Shown in pieces: positions 8,787 to 16,984 of a stretch of 40,918 nt of DNA. The position numbers were made by a program, and so were the translations under genes. The number at the start of each line of letters is the position of its first letter. The stretch's first letter is position 1. Source of the DNA: Pseudomonas sp. GM49. Lineage in GTDB: Bacteria; Pseudomonadota; Gammaproteobacteria; Pseudomonadales; Pseudomonadaceae. Where the stretch lies: contig NZ_AKJL01000336.1 of the NCBI RefSeq assembly GCF_000282355.1, positions 1 through 40,918 on the forward strand. The letters are read 5' to 3'. A model generated the notes under the pieces. It was given only the letters and a program-made list of their open reading frames with translations, did not search any database and was not told where the DNA came from.

Positions 8787-10724
8787 TCAACTCCGGGCCG
8801 TACGCCAGGCATCGATCAGCTCAACGAACGTGTCCTGCACTTGGCGGATCAGCGCCTCATCGTCGATTTCCCCAGCCAACCACGCACGGCTCGGCTCCTG
8901 GAAAATCGTCCGGCCCACGGCAAACCCCCGGCAGGTCTGGCTCTTGCTGGCCTGTTGAAAGCCTTCGGCCAATGCTGATGCCGGAGCATTCAAGCCCAGC
9001 AGCACCACGCCTCGGCAGTACGGATCGCGCTCCTGAATCAGTTCGTCGAGTTGCTGCCACTCCTCGGCGCTTTGCGCCTCGATCTTCCACCACGCCGGGT
9101 AGATGCCCAGGTTGTAGAGGCGTTTGAGGGCGCGATACAGCACGTCCGGATGGGCCGAGGGGTGATCCTTGGGCGGGATGATTTCCAGCAGCAGTTCATG
9201 ACCGCTGACCTGGGATGCCTGATACAAACCCTTGATCTGTGCTTCCTGCTCCAGGCGCAGCAACGGTTCGTCATCGGGATGAAATTGCACCAGGCACTTG
9301 ATGATCTGTTCCTGTGGCCAGGCAACCAAATTGCTGCCGATAGAGCGACCGTGCTCGAAGGCCAATGGCCGTGAACCCTGCACTTCCACCGGCCGCGCCA
9401 CCCACCAGCCGCGACCGGTGGCGGCGTTCAGTGAGTCCTGGCCGAAACGTTGATCGGCCAGCAGCCCGACATCGGCATCGATACCTTGCTTTTGCAAATC
9501 GGCGTCGACCCGCTCCACGGCCTGAATAAAAAGTTGCTTGAGTTCGCTGATGGCGTTGAGGTCACGGCCGCCCTTGTGGGCCAGTTCCACCAGTTGCCCG
9601 CGATGGTCGAAGGCAAAGATGAACAGTTGCTTCCACTGTTTGCGCGGCACGCTGACCTGATGCAGGCGCTGCAACACCGCATCCTGGTCCGGACGGGTAA
9701 TCGGCACCGGGCTGTTGAACAGGTAATCGAGTTCGGCGCGGGTCGGCATCGCCGGGGCGCAGGCATGGCGCGAGACCACCAGACCACCACAGGCATTGGC
9801 CAACTGGCAGCAGCGCTCATCGCTGGCATCCTCCAGCCAACCGCTAAGGAAGCCCGACATGAAGGCATCGCCGGCCCCCAGCACGTTGAGCACCTCCACA
9901 CGCACACCGGGATAAATCGAGCCGTCTTCGAGACGGGCCGGGATCTCTCCATGAATCACTGTGCAGCCTTGCGGGCCGAGCTTGACCACCAGGGTCGCCG
10001 CGCTCACTCGCCGGACATTGCGCAGCGCGGTGAGCAAATCCTCGGCGCCACCGGCCATCAGGAACTCTTCTTCAGTGCCGACGATCAGGTCGAAACGCGG
10101 AAGGATTTTCTGCACGTGCTGGCTGACGTTCTGGTCGGCGACGAAACGGGTTTCACCGTCCGCCTTGCCGGCCAGCCCCCAGAGCACCGGGCGGTAGTCG
10201 ATGTCCAGCACCCGTTTGACGTTGTGCTTCTGTGCATAGTCCAGGGCCTGGATGCTCGCCTTGTACACGCCATCGGTGGAGAAATGGGTACCGGTGATCA
10301 GCAAGGCTTTACTGGAAGCGATGAAGGCTTCGCTGATGTCTTCGGCCCGCAGCGCCATGTCGGCGCAGTTTTCGCGGTAGAAAACCAAGGGAAAAGTTTC
10401 GCGGTCCTTGAGCCCCAGCAGCACCATGGCCGTCAGGCGCTCCGGATCGACCTTGATGCCACTGATATCGCAGCCTTCACGGGCCAAGGATTCAACGAGG
10501 AAGCGCCCCATATGGTCGTCCCCTACCCGGCTCAGCATCGCCGACTTGAGCCCCAACCGCGCGGTGCCGAAGGCGATGTTGGCGGACGAGCCGCCGAGGT
10601 ACTTGGCAAAGCTGCTTACATCCTCCAGCCGCGCCCCGACTTGCTGCGCATAGAGGTCGACGCCTAGGCGCCCCAGGCAAATCAGATCCAATTGACGCCC
10701 ACTGGCAAAACGAGTCTGGCCCAT
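8787..10724 (-). CDS. iolC: 5-dehydro-2-deoxygluconokinase fused to DUF2090 aldolase-like domain
   Basis: A 645-residue fusion. Residues 1 to about 330 are a PfkB-type kinase with KYLGGSSANIAFGTARLG near the N terminus and NVLGAGDAFMSGF (about 279-291) carrying the catalytic Asp; it phosphorylates 5-dehydro-2-deoxygluconate. Residues from about 340 to the end form a DUF2090 TIM-barrel domain (FIFAFDHRGQLVELA, then GWWVARPVEVQGSRPL), thought to supply the aldolase step that splits the phosphorylated sugar into malonate semialdehyde and DHAP. No separate iolJ occurs in the window, which fits that idea. It is the first gene of the operon; the ATG at 10724 has AGGAG upstream. Confidence 0.94.
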   Translation of the reverse strand: MGQTRFASGRQLDLICLGRLGVDLYAQQVGARLEDVSSFAKYLGGSSANIAFGTARLGLKSAMLSRVGDDHMGRFLVESLAREGCDISGIKVDPERLTAMVLLGLKDRETFPLVFYRENCADMALRAEDISEAFIASSKALLITGTHFSTDGVYKASIQALDYAQKHNVKRVLDIDYRPVLWGLAGKADGETRFVADQNVSQHVQKILPRFDLIVGTEEEFLMAGGAEDLLTALRNVRRVSAATLVVKLGPQGCTVIHGEIPARLEDGSIYPGVRVEVLNVLGAGDAFMSGFLSGWLEDASDERCCQLANACGGLVVSRHACAPAMPTRAELDYLFNSPVPITRPDQDAVLQRLHQVSVPRKQWKQLFIFAFDHRGQLVELAHKGGRDLNAISELKQLFIQAVERVDADLQKQGIDADVGLLADQRFGQDSLNAATGRGWWVARPVEVQGSRPLAFEHGRSIGSNLVAWPQEQIIKCLVQFHPDDEPLLRLEQEAQIKGLYQASQVSGHELLLEIIPPKDHPSAHPDVLYRALKRLYNLGIYPAWWKIEAQSAEEWQQLDELIQERDPYCRGVVLLGLNAPASALAEGFQQASKSQTCRGFAVGRTIFQEPSRAWLAGEIDDEALIRQVQDTFVELIDAWRTARS

Positions 10725-11035
10725 GCTGGCTCCTGTTATTTTTATCAGCCTGCGTTCGGGGCGATGACCGCGCCGAACACTCTTGGTGGAGGCAGACTAA
10801 AACGACCGGGACCGAACAATCAATAATTATTCCAATTATTTTTTACATGGAATTATTTTTCCAATAAGCTTTGGCACAGGCGTTCCAGAAGCAGTGCATC
10901 GTTTCAGCACGCTTCACACTGCTGCAAGCTCAAGATTTTATTCGGGCCTACCCTGTAGACTGCGCACAGCCAACCTATTGTCGGGGGACGAGGTGAAAAA
11001 TCGTCCCTATAAGAACAAGCCAGAAGGATTTCCTA
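10725..11035. promoter_or_regulatory. Divergent iolC / iolR promoter region with candidate IolR operator
   Basis: This 311-base AT-rich region separates the two divergent units. It contains AATAATTATTCC (10822-10833) and GGAATTATTTTTCC (10849-10862), an inverted pair 15 bases apart. The same pair, 14 bases apart, occurs before the dehydrogenase gene at 12116. Because the two promoters are otherwise unlike and flank iolR, the pair is the best candidate for the IolR site. The right half is itself nearly palindromic. No convincing -35/-10 was assigned. Confidence 0.55.
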
Positions 11036-11956
11036 ATGTCCCGCACCGATCAGCCGGCTACGACCGAGAGCACGCCCGAGAGCGACCTTGTCACCCCTCC
11101 GATCAATGCCGAGCGCCTGCTGCAGCTGATCACCAACGAATACGAAAGCTTGCCGCGCCAGCTCAAACGCATCGCCAGCTACATGAGCCAGCAAAGCGAC
11201 CGGATCATGGTCGACCGCATCAGCGACATCGCTCGCGAGTGCGAAGTGCATCCGTCGGCCATCGTGCGGTTTTCCCAGCGTTTCGGCTTCAGCGGCTTCA
11301 GCGAAATGCAGGCCCTGTTCCGCGAGGCCTACACCCACAAAACCACGCCGGTGCAGAACTACCAGCAGCGCATTCGCAACATGATCACCAACAAGTCGCA
11401 GAAGGCCAGCGGCGGCGACCTGGCACGCGAATGCATCAATGCCACCCTGTCGGGCATTGAACGACTGGGGCTGGAACTTGATGACCAGGCCTTCGACAAG
11501 GCCGTGGACCTGGTGGTGAATGCCGACAATATCTACGTGGTCGGCGTGCGCCGTTCGTTCGCGGTGGCCGATTACCTGGTCTACAACCTGCAACACACCA
11601 ACAAGCGCATCCACCTGGTCTCAGGGCTCGGCGGCAGCTACCGCGAGCAGATGCGCAGTGTGCGCGCCAATGACCTGGTGATCGCCATCAGCTTCACGCC
11701 GTACGGCAAGGAAACCCAGCACTGCCTGCGCATCGCCCAGCATCATCAGGCGAAAACCCTGATCATCACCGATAGCAATCTCTCGCCCCTGGCCAAGCGC
11801 GCCAACACCGTGCTGCTGGTCAACGAAGGCAGCTCGTTTGCGTTCCGTTCATTGAGTGCGACTCTGTGCCTGTGCCAGGCGCTGTTCATCGCCGTGGCTT
11901 ATCGACTGGAATTGAAAGTCGATGAGATTCACGAGCAGGTCGGGTTCGAAGACTGA
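11036..11956 (+). CDS. iolR: RpiR/MurR-family transcriptional regulator of inositol genes
   Basis: A 306-residue regulator with an N-terminal RpiR helix-turn-helix (about 30-110; recognition segment SDIARECEVHPSAIVRFSQR at 63-82) and a C-terminal SIS sugar-phosphate sensing domain (about 145-280; VVGVRRSFAVADYL, AISFTPYGKETQH). In Pseudomonas, RpiR-type regulators of this place control inositol operons, usually as repressors relieved by an intermediate. It is divergent from iolC, and a dehydrogenase follows it. The ATG at 11036 is preceded by AGAAGGA. The gene name rests on context plus domain type; this is not the DeoR-type IolR of Bacillus. Confidence 0.88.
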   Translation: MSRTDQPATTESTPESDLVTPPINAERLLQLITNEYESLPRQLKRIASYMSQQSDRIMVDRISDIARECEVHPSAIVRFSQRFGFSGFSEMQALFREAYTHKTTPVQNYQQRIRNMITNKSQKASGGDLARECINATLSGIERLGLELDDQAFDKAVDLVVNADNIYVVGVRRSFAVADYLVYNLQHTNKRIHLVSGLGGSYREQMRSVRANDLVIAISFTPYGKETQHCLRIAQHHQAKTLIITDSNLSPLAKRANTVLLVNEGSSFAFRSLSATLCLCQALFIAVAYRLELKVDEIHEQVGFED

Positions 11957-12033
11957 CCCAGACACTGGCCTTACGGCGCCGCGCGCAGCGAAGTACTCCC
12001 ACGTTTGCACACGAGCGTTCAGCGGCCGCATGC

Positions 12034-12074
12034 AAATATTTATTCCATAATTGCTGAAAGGGAATTTTTATTCT
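12034..12074. promoter_or_regulatory. Second candidate IolR operator
   Basis: AATATTTATTCC ends at 12046 and GGAATTTTTATT starts at 12061. The two halves are inverted and 14 bases apart, matching the pair in the iolC-iolR intergenic region in sequence and spacing. It lies 42 bases before the dehydrogenase ATG, where a repressor could block transcription. Confidence 0.55.
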
Positions 12075-12115
12075 ATAAACAGGCTTCCTGAAAACAATAA
12101 CCAAAGGATCCTGTC

Positions 12116-13231
12116 ATGCGCGAACTCGGAATCGGACTTATCGGCACGGGTTTCATGGGGCGTGCCCATGCCCTGGCCTTTCGCAACGTCAGCGCAGCAT
12201 TCGAACTGCCCTTCACGCTTCGCCTCGCCGCCCTGGCCGACGCCGATTCCGTCCGTGCCCAGGCATGTGCCACCGCCTGGGGCTTTGAGCAGGCCTATGG
12301 CAACTGGCAGCAATTGATCGACGACCCCAAGGTCAACCTGATCGCCATCACCACACCCAACCACCTGCACTACCCGATGGCCATGGCCGCTATTGCCGCT
12401 GGCAAGCCGGTGTACTGCGAAAAACCGCTGGCGGTGAGCCTTGAACAGGCCAATGCCATGCACCTGGCGGCCAAGGATGCCGGCGTGGTCACCCGTGTCG
12501 GCTACAACTACCAGCACAACCCGATCATCGGTCTGGCGCGGGAGTTGATTCAGAGCGGCAGACTCGGTGAGATCATCAGCTTTCAAGGCGAATTCAGCGA
12601 AGACTTCATGGCCGATCCAGCGTCCCCCTGGTCATGGCGCTGTGAGACCGAACATGCCGGTGGCGCGCTGGCGGACCTGGGCAGCCACTTGCTGGGCATG
12701 GCGCGCTATCTGCTCGGCAATGTCGAGGCGGTATGCGCCGATTCCCAGACCGTGCACCGCCAGCGCCCGGCCACAACCGGTAGTCAGGAACAACGCACAA
12801 TTGCCGTCGACGATCAGGTCCATGCGTTGCTGCGCTTCGCCAGCGGTGCGCGTGGCACCTTCAGCAGCAGTTGGCTCAAACATGGCTACAAGAATCATCT
12901 GAGTTTCGAGATCAGTGGTACCCAAGGGACCCTGTCATTCGATCAGGAGCGTTTGAATGAGTTACGCCTGTGCCGTGTCGGCCAGGACGGTTTCCAGCGT
13001 TTACTGGCCGGGCCGAACCTGCCCGGATATGCAGCGTTCAGTCCGGCGCCGGGGCATCAGCTGGGCTACAACGAGTTGAAGACGCTGGAAGTGCATGAGT
13101 TGATCATGGCCTTGGCCGGCCACGGACAAGCCGGCACTGATTTCGAGCGAGCCCTGGAAGTGGAGCGACTGGCGACGGCGATTCGATTGGCGGCGCGGGA
13201 ACAGCGCTGGGTCAATATCAGCGAGATCTGA
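12116..13231 (+). CDS. Gfo/Idh/MocA-family dehydrogenase, probably inositol-related
   Basis: A 371-residue NAD(P)-dependent dehydrogenase. The N-terminal Rossmann fold shows GLIGTGFMGRAH (7-18), the lysine motif VYCEKPLAV (about 100-108), and the C-terminal domain has HAGGALADLGSHLLGMA with the DxxxH pair of the active site. It lacks the HCAHRNPTVG text of IolG, so it is a different subfamily, perhaps acting on scyllo- or chiro-inositol or another polyol. It lies 159 bases after iolR and has its own copy of the putative IolR operator. The ATG at 12116 has AAAGGAT upstream. The family is certain; the substrate is not. Confidence 0.9.
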   Translation: MRELGIGLIGTGFMGRAHALAFRNVSAAFELPFTLRLAALADADSVRAQACATAWGFEQAYGNWQQLIDDPKVNLIAITTPNHLHYPMAMAAIAAGKPVYCEKPLAVSLEQANAMHLAAKDAGVVTRVGYNYQHNPIIGLARELIQSGRLGEIISFQGEFSEDFMADPASPWSWRCETEHAGGALADLGSHLLGMARYLLGNVEAVCADSQTVHRQRPATTGSQEQRTIAVDDQVHALLRFASGARGTFSSSWLKHGYKNHLSFEISGTQGTLSFDQERLNELRLCRVGQDGFQRLLAGPNLPGYAAFSPAPGHQLGYNELKTLEVHELIMALAGHGQAGTDFERALEVERLATAIRLAAREQRWVNISEI

Positions 13232-13274
13232 TCGCGGATAAGGCGACCAGCCAATCCTGACGCTCTGGCCCCGA

Positions 13275-13727
13275 TCACAAAGGAAGGGGTCTGTCCTGAA
13301 CGACCCGTTTCATTACAAGCGTTGAGGTCAGACGTTGCACGTTGGGCAGCGTCGAAAGGCTCTCATCGTAGAGCCTTTGAAACGCAGGCAAATCCTGAGT
13401 AATAACGTGCAACAGGTAGTCGGGCTCGCCAAATAATCGTTGAGCGTCGACCACTTGCGGGATATCGACAAGTGCTCTCTCGAAAGCCTCGACCGCTTGC
13501 CTGTCACCTTCACGCAATGTGGCAAACACCATGGCGGAAAAGTTAAGGCCCAATGCACCTGGATCAAGTTGTGCCCGATAGCCGAGCAACACACCCGACT
13601 CTTCCAGTGCCCGTACCCGTCGATGGCAAGGGGAAAGGCTCAGCCCTACACGCTCGGCGAGTTCGGTAACCGAAAGGCGACCGTCCTTTTGCAACTCAGA
13701 AAGAATTTTGCGATCAATCCTGTCCAA
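13275..13727 (-). CDS. Lrp/AsnC-family transcriptional regulator
   Basis: A 150-residue regulator with an N-terminal winged helix (about 1-55; LSVTELAERVGLSLSPCHRR) and a C-terminal RAM/AsnC effector domain (about 65-145; LFGEPDYLLHVITQDL). It is divergent from a LysE-type exporter, a common pairing in which the regulator senses the amino acid that is exported. The start is TTG at 13727, with GGGGAG upstream; no ATG lies closer to the conserved IDRKIL start. The effector amino acid cannot be read from sequence. Confidence 0.92.
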   Translation of the reverse strand: MDRIDRKILSELQKDGRLSVTELAERVGLSLSPCHRRVRALEESGVLLGYRAQLDPGALGLNFSAMVFATLREGDRQAVEAFERALVDIPQVVDAQRLFGEPDYLLHVITQDLPAFQRLYDESLSTLPNVQRLTSTLVMKRVVQDRPLPL

Positions 13728-13874
13728 TTAGAAGAATCTCCCCGATTGCAGCAATCTGCTGATTATCTTTGGAAGTAAATTCTAACAAGAATTCATTATT
13801 CTTCCTCGCACCAATAATTACCGGAGCGGGACGATGCAGCACGCGGAGAGTCAGCGGCAGAGGTGGGTAGCACC
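13728..13874. promoter_or_regulatory. Divergent promoter region, Lrp regulator / LysE exporter
   Basis: An AT-rich stretch with TTCTAACAAGAATTCATTATTC near 13779-13801, which contains the inverted words AGAATTC and GAATTCAT. It is the expected place for Lrp-type binding and divergent promoters. The exact site is not defined. Confidence 0.35.
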
Positions 13875-14492
13875 ATGACCTTGAGCGTTTTTGTTGCCTT
13901 TTGGGCAGTGTCGATTCTATTCGTCATTACGCCGGGCGCAGATTGGGCCTATGCGATTTCGGCGGGATTGAAAGGCCGAGTGGTCATACCCGCCGTGGGC
14001 GGGCTCTTGTCCGGCCATTTGATCGCAACCATGATCGTTGCCGGTGGTGTTGGCACGCTGGTTGCCAACCACCCCACTACCTTGACCGTACTGACCGTTG
14101 CCGGGGCGGCCTATCTGCTTTGGTTAGGTCTAAATATGCTTGCCCACCCCGCTACGCCACACTCTGATGATGTCCAGACGTCGGGTTCCTGGAAGCGCTG
14201 GGCGATCAAGGGTCTTTGCGTGAGCGGGCTGAATCCGAAGGTGTTCCTGCTGTTCCTGGCGCTTTTGCCGCAGTTCACCGATACCACCGCAGCCTGGCCT
14301 GTGCCGATGCAGATGATTGCACTGGGGCTCATCCACACTGTCAGTTGCGGTGTGATCTATCTGCTGGTCGGATTTGGCTCACAGGTGGTACTGCAAGCAC
14401 GTCCCGTTGCGGCTCGTTTCGTAAGCCGTTTCTCCGGCGCGGCCATGATCATCATTGCGGTCGTTCTGCTCACCGGGCAGGTGCTGGATTGA
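13875..14492 (+). CDS. LysE/RhtB-family amino-acid exporter
   Basis: A 205-residue inner-membrane protein with about six hydrophobic segments. The family signature is near the N terminus (VITPGADWAYAISAGLKG, about 17-34), and GLCVSGLNPKVFLLFLALLP in mid-protein is the second conserved block. It is expected to export an amino acid or related compound. I chose ATG 13875, with AGAGGTGG eight bases upstream, over a GTG four codons earlier. It is divergent from the Lrp/AsnC gene, its probable regulator. Confidence 0.92.
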   Translation: MTLSVFVAFWAVSILFVITPGADWAYAISAGLKGRVVIPAVGGLLSGHLIATMIVAGGVGTLVANHPTTLTVLTVAGAAYLLWLGLNMLAHPATPHSDDVQTSGSWKRWAIKGLCVSGLNPKVFLLFLALLPQFTDTTAAWPVPMQMIALGLIHTVSCGVIYLLVGFGSQVVLQARPVAARFVSRFSGAAMIIIAVVLLTGQVLD

Positions 14493-14570
14493 TCCATTTT
14501 CAAAATGAGGCAACGCCATGACCGATCAGCCTTCACCGTTCGGCGGTGCCTCTGACGTCTCCCAGGCACC

Positions 14571-14675
14571 GCGTATCAATACGCAGATCTTCGATCGGTG
14601 CTTCACACGGCAGCAAGGGACTTTGCGCTCGAGGTGAATGCAGGAACATTTCCGGGCCCCGAACATACTTTTCAG
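14571..14675 (+). pseudogene. 3' remnant of a panB-like gene
   Basis: In one frame the DNA reads YQYADLRSVLHTA followed by ARDFALEVNAGTFPGPEHTF, which matches the C-terminal end of ketopantoate hydroxymethyltransferase (PanB: YADL, then EV.AG.FP..EH.F). A stop codon lies only five codons upstream of this match and there is no room for the other 230 or so residues. A 38-codon ORF from ATG 14519 crosses it in another frame. It is the scar of a deletion; the frame continues into the MaoC gene that follows. Confidence 0.6.
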
Positions 14676-14705
14676 GCGCCTCCCCTCACCTTCCACGGAG
14701 TTGTG

Positions 14706-15193
14706 ATGAAAAGTCCAAGAGAACGTGCTGCCGAAGGTCTTGAGATCGGAGACCGGTTCACGATAGTCCGCTGTTTTTCAGATGACGATATTCGTCAATT
14801 CGCGCAGGTTTCTCGGGACTACAATCCGGTTCACTGCGATGCAAATTATGCAGAGTTGCGCGGATTCAGGGCGCCAATCGCCCATGGTCTATTGACTGCC
14901 AGCCTCGTCACCGAAATTGGTGGGCAAATTGGCTGGCTACAGGGATGAGTTTCCAATTCAAACGTCCCGTTTACGCGGGAGAACAGATCACCTGCCACTG
15001 GCTCATCGCTGACATCGATGAACGCGGTCATGCAAAAGCCGAAGTCAGGATACTCAACGCAGAAGGCATCACTGTAATGGTGGCAACAACCTCTGGCGTG
15101 CTACCAAGACGTGAGGAGCGTGAACGACTCACACAGATGCTCTCTGACGGGGATCCCACCAACGGTGCTGCTCAATGCGGCGGTCCTAATTGA
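14706..15193 (+). pseudogene. MaoC-like (R)-enoyl-CoA hydratase split by a frameshift
   Basis: The first part (14706-14948, 81 codons before the stop) has the hydratase 2 motif DYNPVHCDANYAELRGFRAP followed by IAHGLL, which supplies the catalytic Asp and His. It stops just after GQIGWLQG. The second part (14945-15193) restarts at MSFQFKRPVYAGEQITCHW, exactly where single-hotdog MaoC proteins continue. The two frames overlap as ATGA. A small indel near 14935-14945 is the simplest explanation, but the overlap could allow coupled translation of two half-proteins. The ATG at 14706 has ACGGAG upstream. The joined length, about 160 residues, is normal for a single-hotdog hydratase. Confidence 0.75.
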
Positions 15194-15274
15194 CGGCTAG
15201 TTTTTGAAATAAACACGCTCTCAGCGTTAGCTTCAGACGATGGTAAAGAAGCGCAACCGGCCCAGCGCGCTATC

Positions 15275-15512
15275 TCAGTTGGTTGTTGTTGTAGTACCCG
15301 GTGCTGGGCCTTCGCTAAATGTGTAGTTAATTACCACGTCGTTGCGGATAAGCACGTCGAGTGTCTTCTGGGTGTCTGTTGTCCTCACCTTCATCGTCAC
15401 CACGTAGTTCTGAGCATGCGCTGAATCGTTGGTGTACGTGTAGATCCACTTCTCGTCTGTCTCGCTGACAGCACTCTCTTGTTAAATCATGTGCCATATT
15501 AGAAATGCTCAT
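15275..15512 (-). pseudogene. Small ORF with a probable 2-base deletion; unknown function
   Basis: From ATG 15512 the frame starts MSISNMAHDLTRE and then loses sense. The frame two bases over continues with WIYTYTNDSAHAQNYVVTMK and ends VVINYTFSEGPAPGTTTTTN at a TGA (15275-15277). The switch falls in a short GA repeat (about 15477-15483), and restoring one GA would give a protein of about 79 residues rich in beta-strand pattern. I do not recognise the family. The inverted repeat GGCCCAGC (15259-15266) / GCTGGGCC (15303-15310) overlaps the 3' end. This may also be a chance reading. Confidence 0.35.
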
Positions 15513-16113
15513 AATGTGTCTGTCATGTCAGCGTCGTTAATTAAATGGAATGTCGGATAATCGCCTATCCATTGTTTCCAAATATGCCTTCCAGGACGTT
15601 GCTGGGCACAAGCCGGTACCTGATCTGAAGGTGATACTCGACGTGTTGAGAGTGAAAAATGATGGATTGCTGAGCTACTGCCACACAATTGGGAGCCGAT
15701 CAGCAGGGTGTGATGCCCGTTCGCTTACCCAGTATCAGCACCCCGCGAGGTGTATTTACCAGACACTGGCTTATGCGAGTATCAACGACACCGTCGAATG
15801 CGGATTTTTTGCCATTTGTCTTCGCTGGAGAATTTGCCGGTGTTGCCTCGAATGGAATACAGAGTCGCCCTATAAATGGCGGTCAGACGAGTGCAGTACA
15901 GTCCGCGAATCTTCCGATAAGCCCATTTCCAGCCATGTTTGTTTATGATGTTCATCCCGTCCCTACTCCTTGCATGCCAGGCAACTGTTTTTTGATGGAA
16001 ACAGCTTATTGATAGCCACTTACTTATAACGATTGTTGAAACACTAGAATCCGACGCATGAGAATCATTTCGCCAATCACTACAACCGAAGGGATCAGGA
16101 CGTTGCTACTCAC
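15513..16113. other. Unassigned stretch, no convincing gene
   Basis: Two overlapping plus-strand frames are open here (15550-15948 and 15689-16012). Neither has a good ribosome site or a recognisable domain. The second reads somewhat like protein (STPRGVFTRHWLMRVS, then FVFAGEFAGVASNGIQS) but lacks any known motif. Base composition is lower in GC than the inositol region. It is probably degraded DNA of the same island as the transporter remnant that follows. Confidence 0.4.
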
Positions 16114-16278
16114 TTAATGCGCCAGTTCGATGCGGGGTTCGTCGATGTTATTGCCTTCCAGATAAGCCAACCGCTGGCGCATCGGATGGTGTGCGGCCCC
16201 TATTGATTCAACCGAGGCCCTTGAAGCCCCGATTATTTGGACTGGTGGTATAAATGTATGTAGGGTTTTTCTGAAATA
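16114..16278 (-). pseudogene. C-terminal fragment of an unknown protein
   Basis: Directly after, and in the same frame as, the stop of the ABC transporter fragment, the minus strand stays open for 55 codons and ends RQRLAYLEGNNIDEPRIELA plus H and a TAA stop. The last part has the look of a real C-terminus with an even mix of charged and hydrophobic residues. There is no start codon with a ribosome site. I cannot assign a family. Confidence 0.3.
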
Positions 16279-16539
16279 TCAGAGGAGTATTCCTGCGAAA
16301 ACAACGTGACACTTTAGGCATGCATAGCAACCACCGTTGGCGAGTAGCTCAAGATGGGTGCCCGACTCACTGATCCGCCCATGTTCAACGGCCACAATGC
16401 ATTGGCGCACTGTCGACAATCGTTGAGCGATGATGATCACCGTGCGCCCCTCAGCGATCCGCGCCATATTGCTTTGGATCAACGCCAGGGAATCGTCGTC
16501 CAGTGCACTGGTGGCTTCATCAAAAACTTCGAGTAGAAT
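16279..16539 (-). pseudogene. C-terminal fragment of a type I secretion ABC transporter (HlyB type)
   Basis: About 86 codons remain of the nucleotide-binding domain. ILLEVFDEATSALDDDS holds the end of Walker B and the D-loop, RTVIIIAQRLSTVR holds the switch histidine region (Gln in place of the usual His in AHRLST), and HGRISESGTHLELLANGG is the conserved tail seen in HlyB/RTX exporters. Walker A, the signature motif and all membrane segments are missing, so it cannot work. It shows that a type I secretion locus once lay here. Confidence 0.75.
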
Positions 16540-16984
16540 GTTGCAGTATTCACTGACATAAACCGCTCATTGCATGATCAAGGGAACATGGAGACACGGT
16601 CGAATTCTGCGTCGATAACTGTGAATTGATAATCACGCCTGGATTGAAGGCTTTTAAATAAAACTTAATAGTTCACTTGCGATATTGCGTAGTGCACCTA
16701 AGCCCATCGGCTCGCCTGTGTGCAACTTAAGAATTTTCTTGCAGACACAAGTATCGCCCTGCTTGAAACTGAATGGGTTGCTCCACAACAAGAACCTTTA
16801 TGCCCCCGCTGCTGGGGTAATGCTGTCACTTAAGATCCTGAGGCTGCTGCGCAGCCCCAATGGGCGCCCCGCTGAACTTAATTAAACAGTATTACACCAC
16901 AGGGGGCTTTTTTTACCTTTTCCCATCTTAACGCGCCATCGTGGTGGCACAATGCCTACCATGAGACGCCACCTGCCACACACA
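16540..16984. other. Non-coding stretch holding repeat copy A
   Basis: No gene is supported. It contains dispersed repeat copy A (16720-16807). Next come GGCTGCTGCGCAGCC near 16850, a small perfect hairpin of the type common between Pseudomonas genes, and AGGGGGCTTTTTTT (16901-16914). The latter matches the terminator end of repeat copy B, as if about 90 bases had been inserted into the terminator loop of copy A. Confidence 0.45.
16720..16807 (+). repeat. Dispersed repeat family, copy A
   Basis: Starts GTGCAACTTAAG, has the invariant TTTTCTTGCAGAC, then CTTGAAACTGA, GGTTGCTCCACA and TTTATGCCCCC. Read in frame it gives VQLKNFLADTSIALLETEWV. Three other copies exist in this window (17800-17889, 22626-22686, 24215-24320). 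Differences between copies fall partly at silent codon positions, suggesting a once-coding sequence. Confidence 0.7.

Noticed and set aside
16685..16885. 66-codon plus-strand frame across repeat copy A
   Set aside because: It reads the repeat in a frame other than the one conserved among the four copies.
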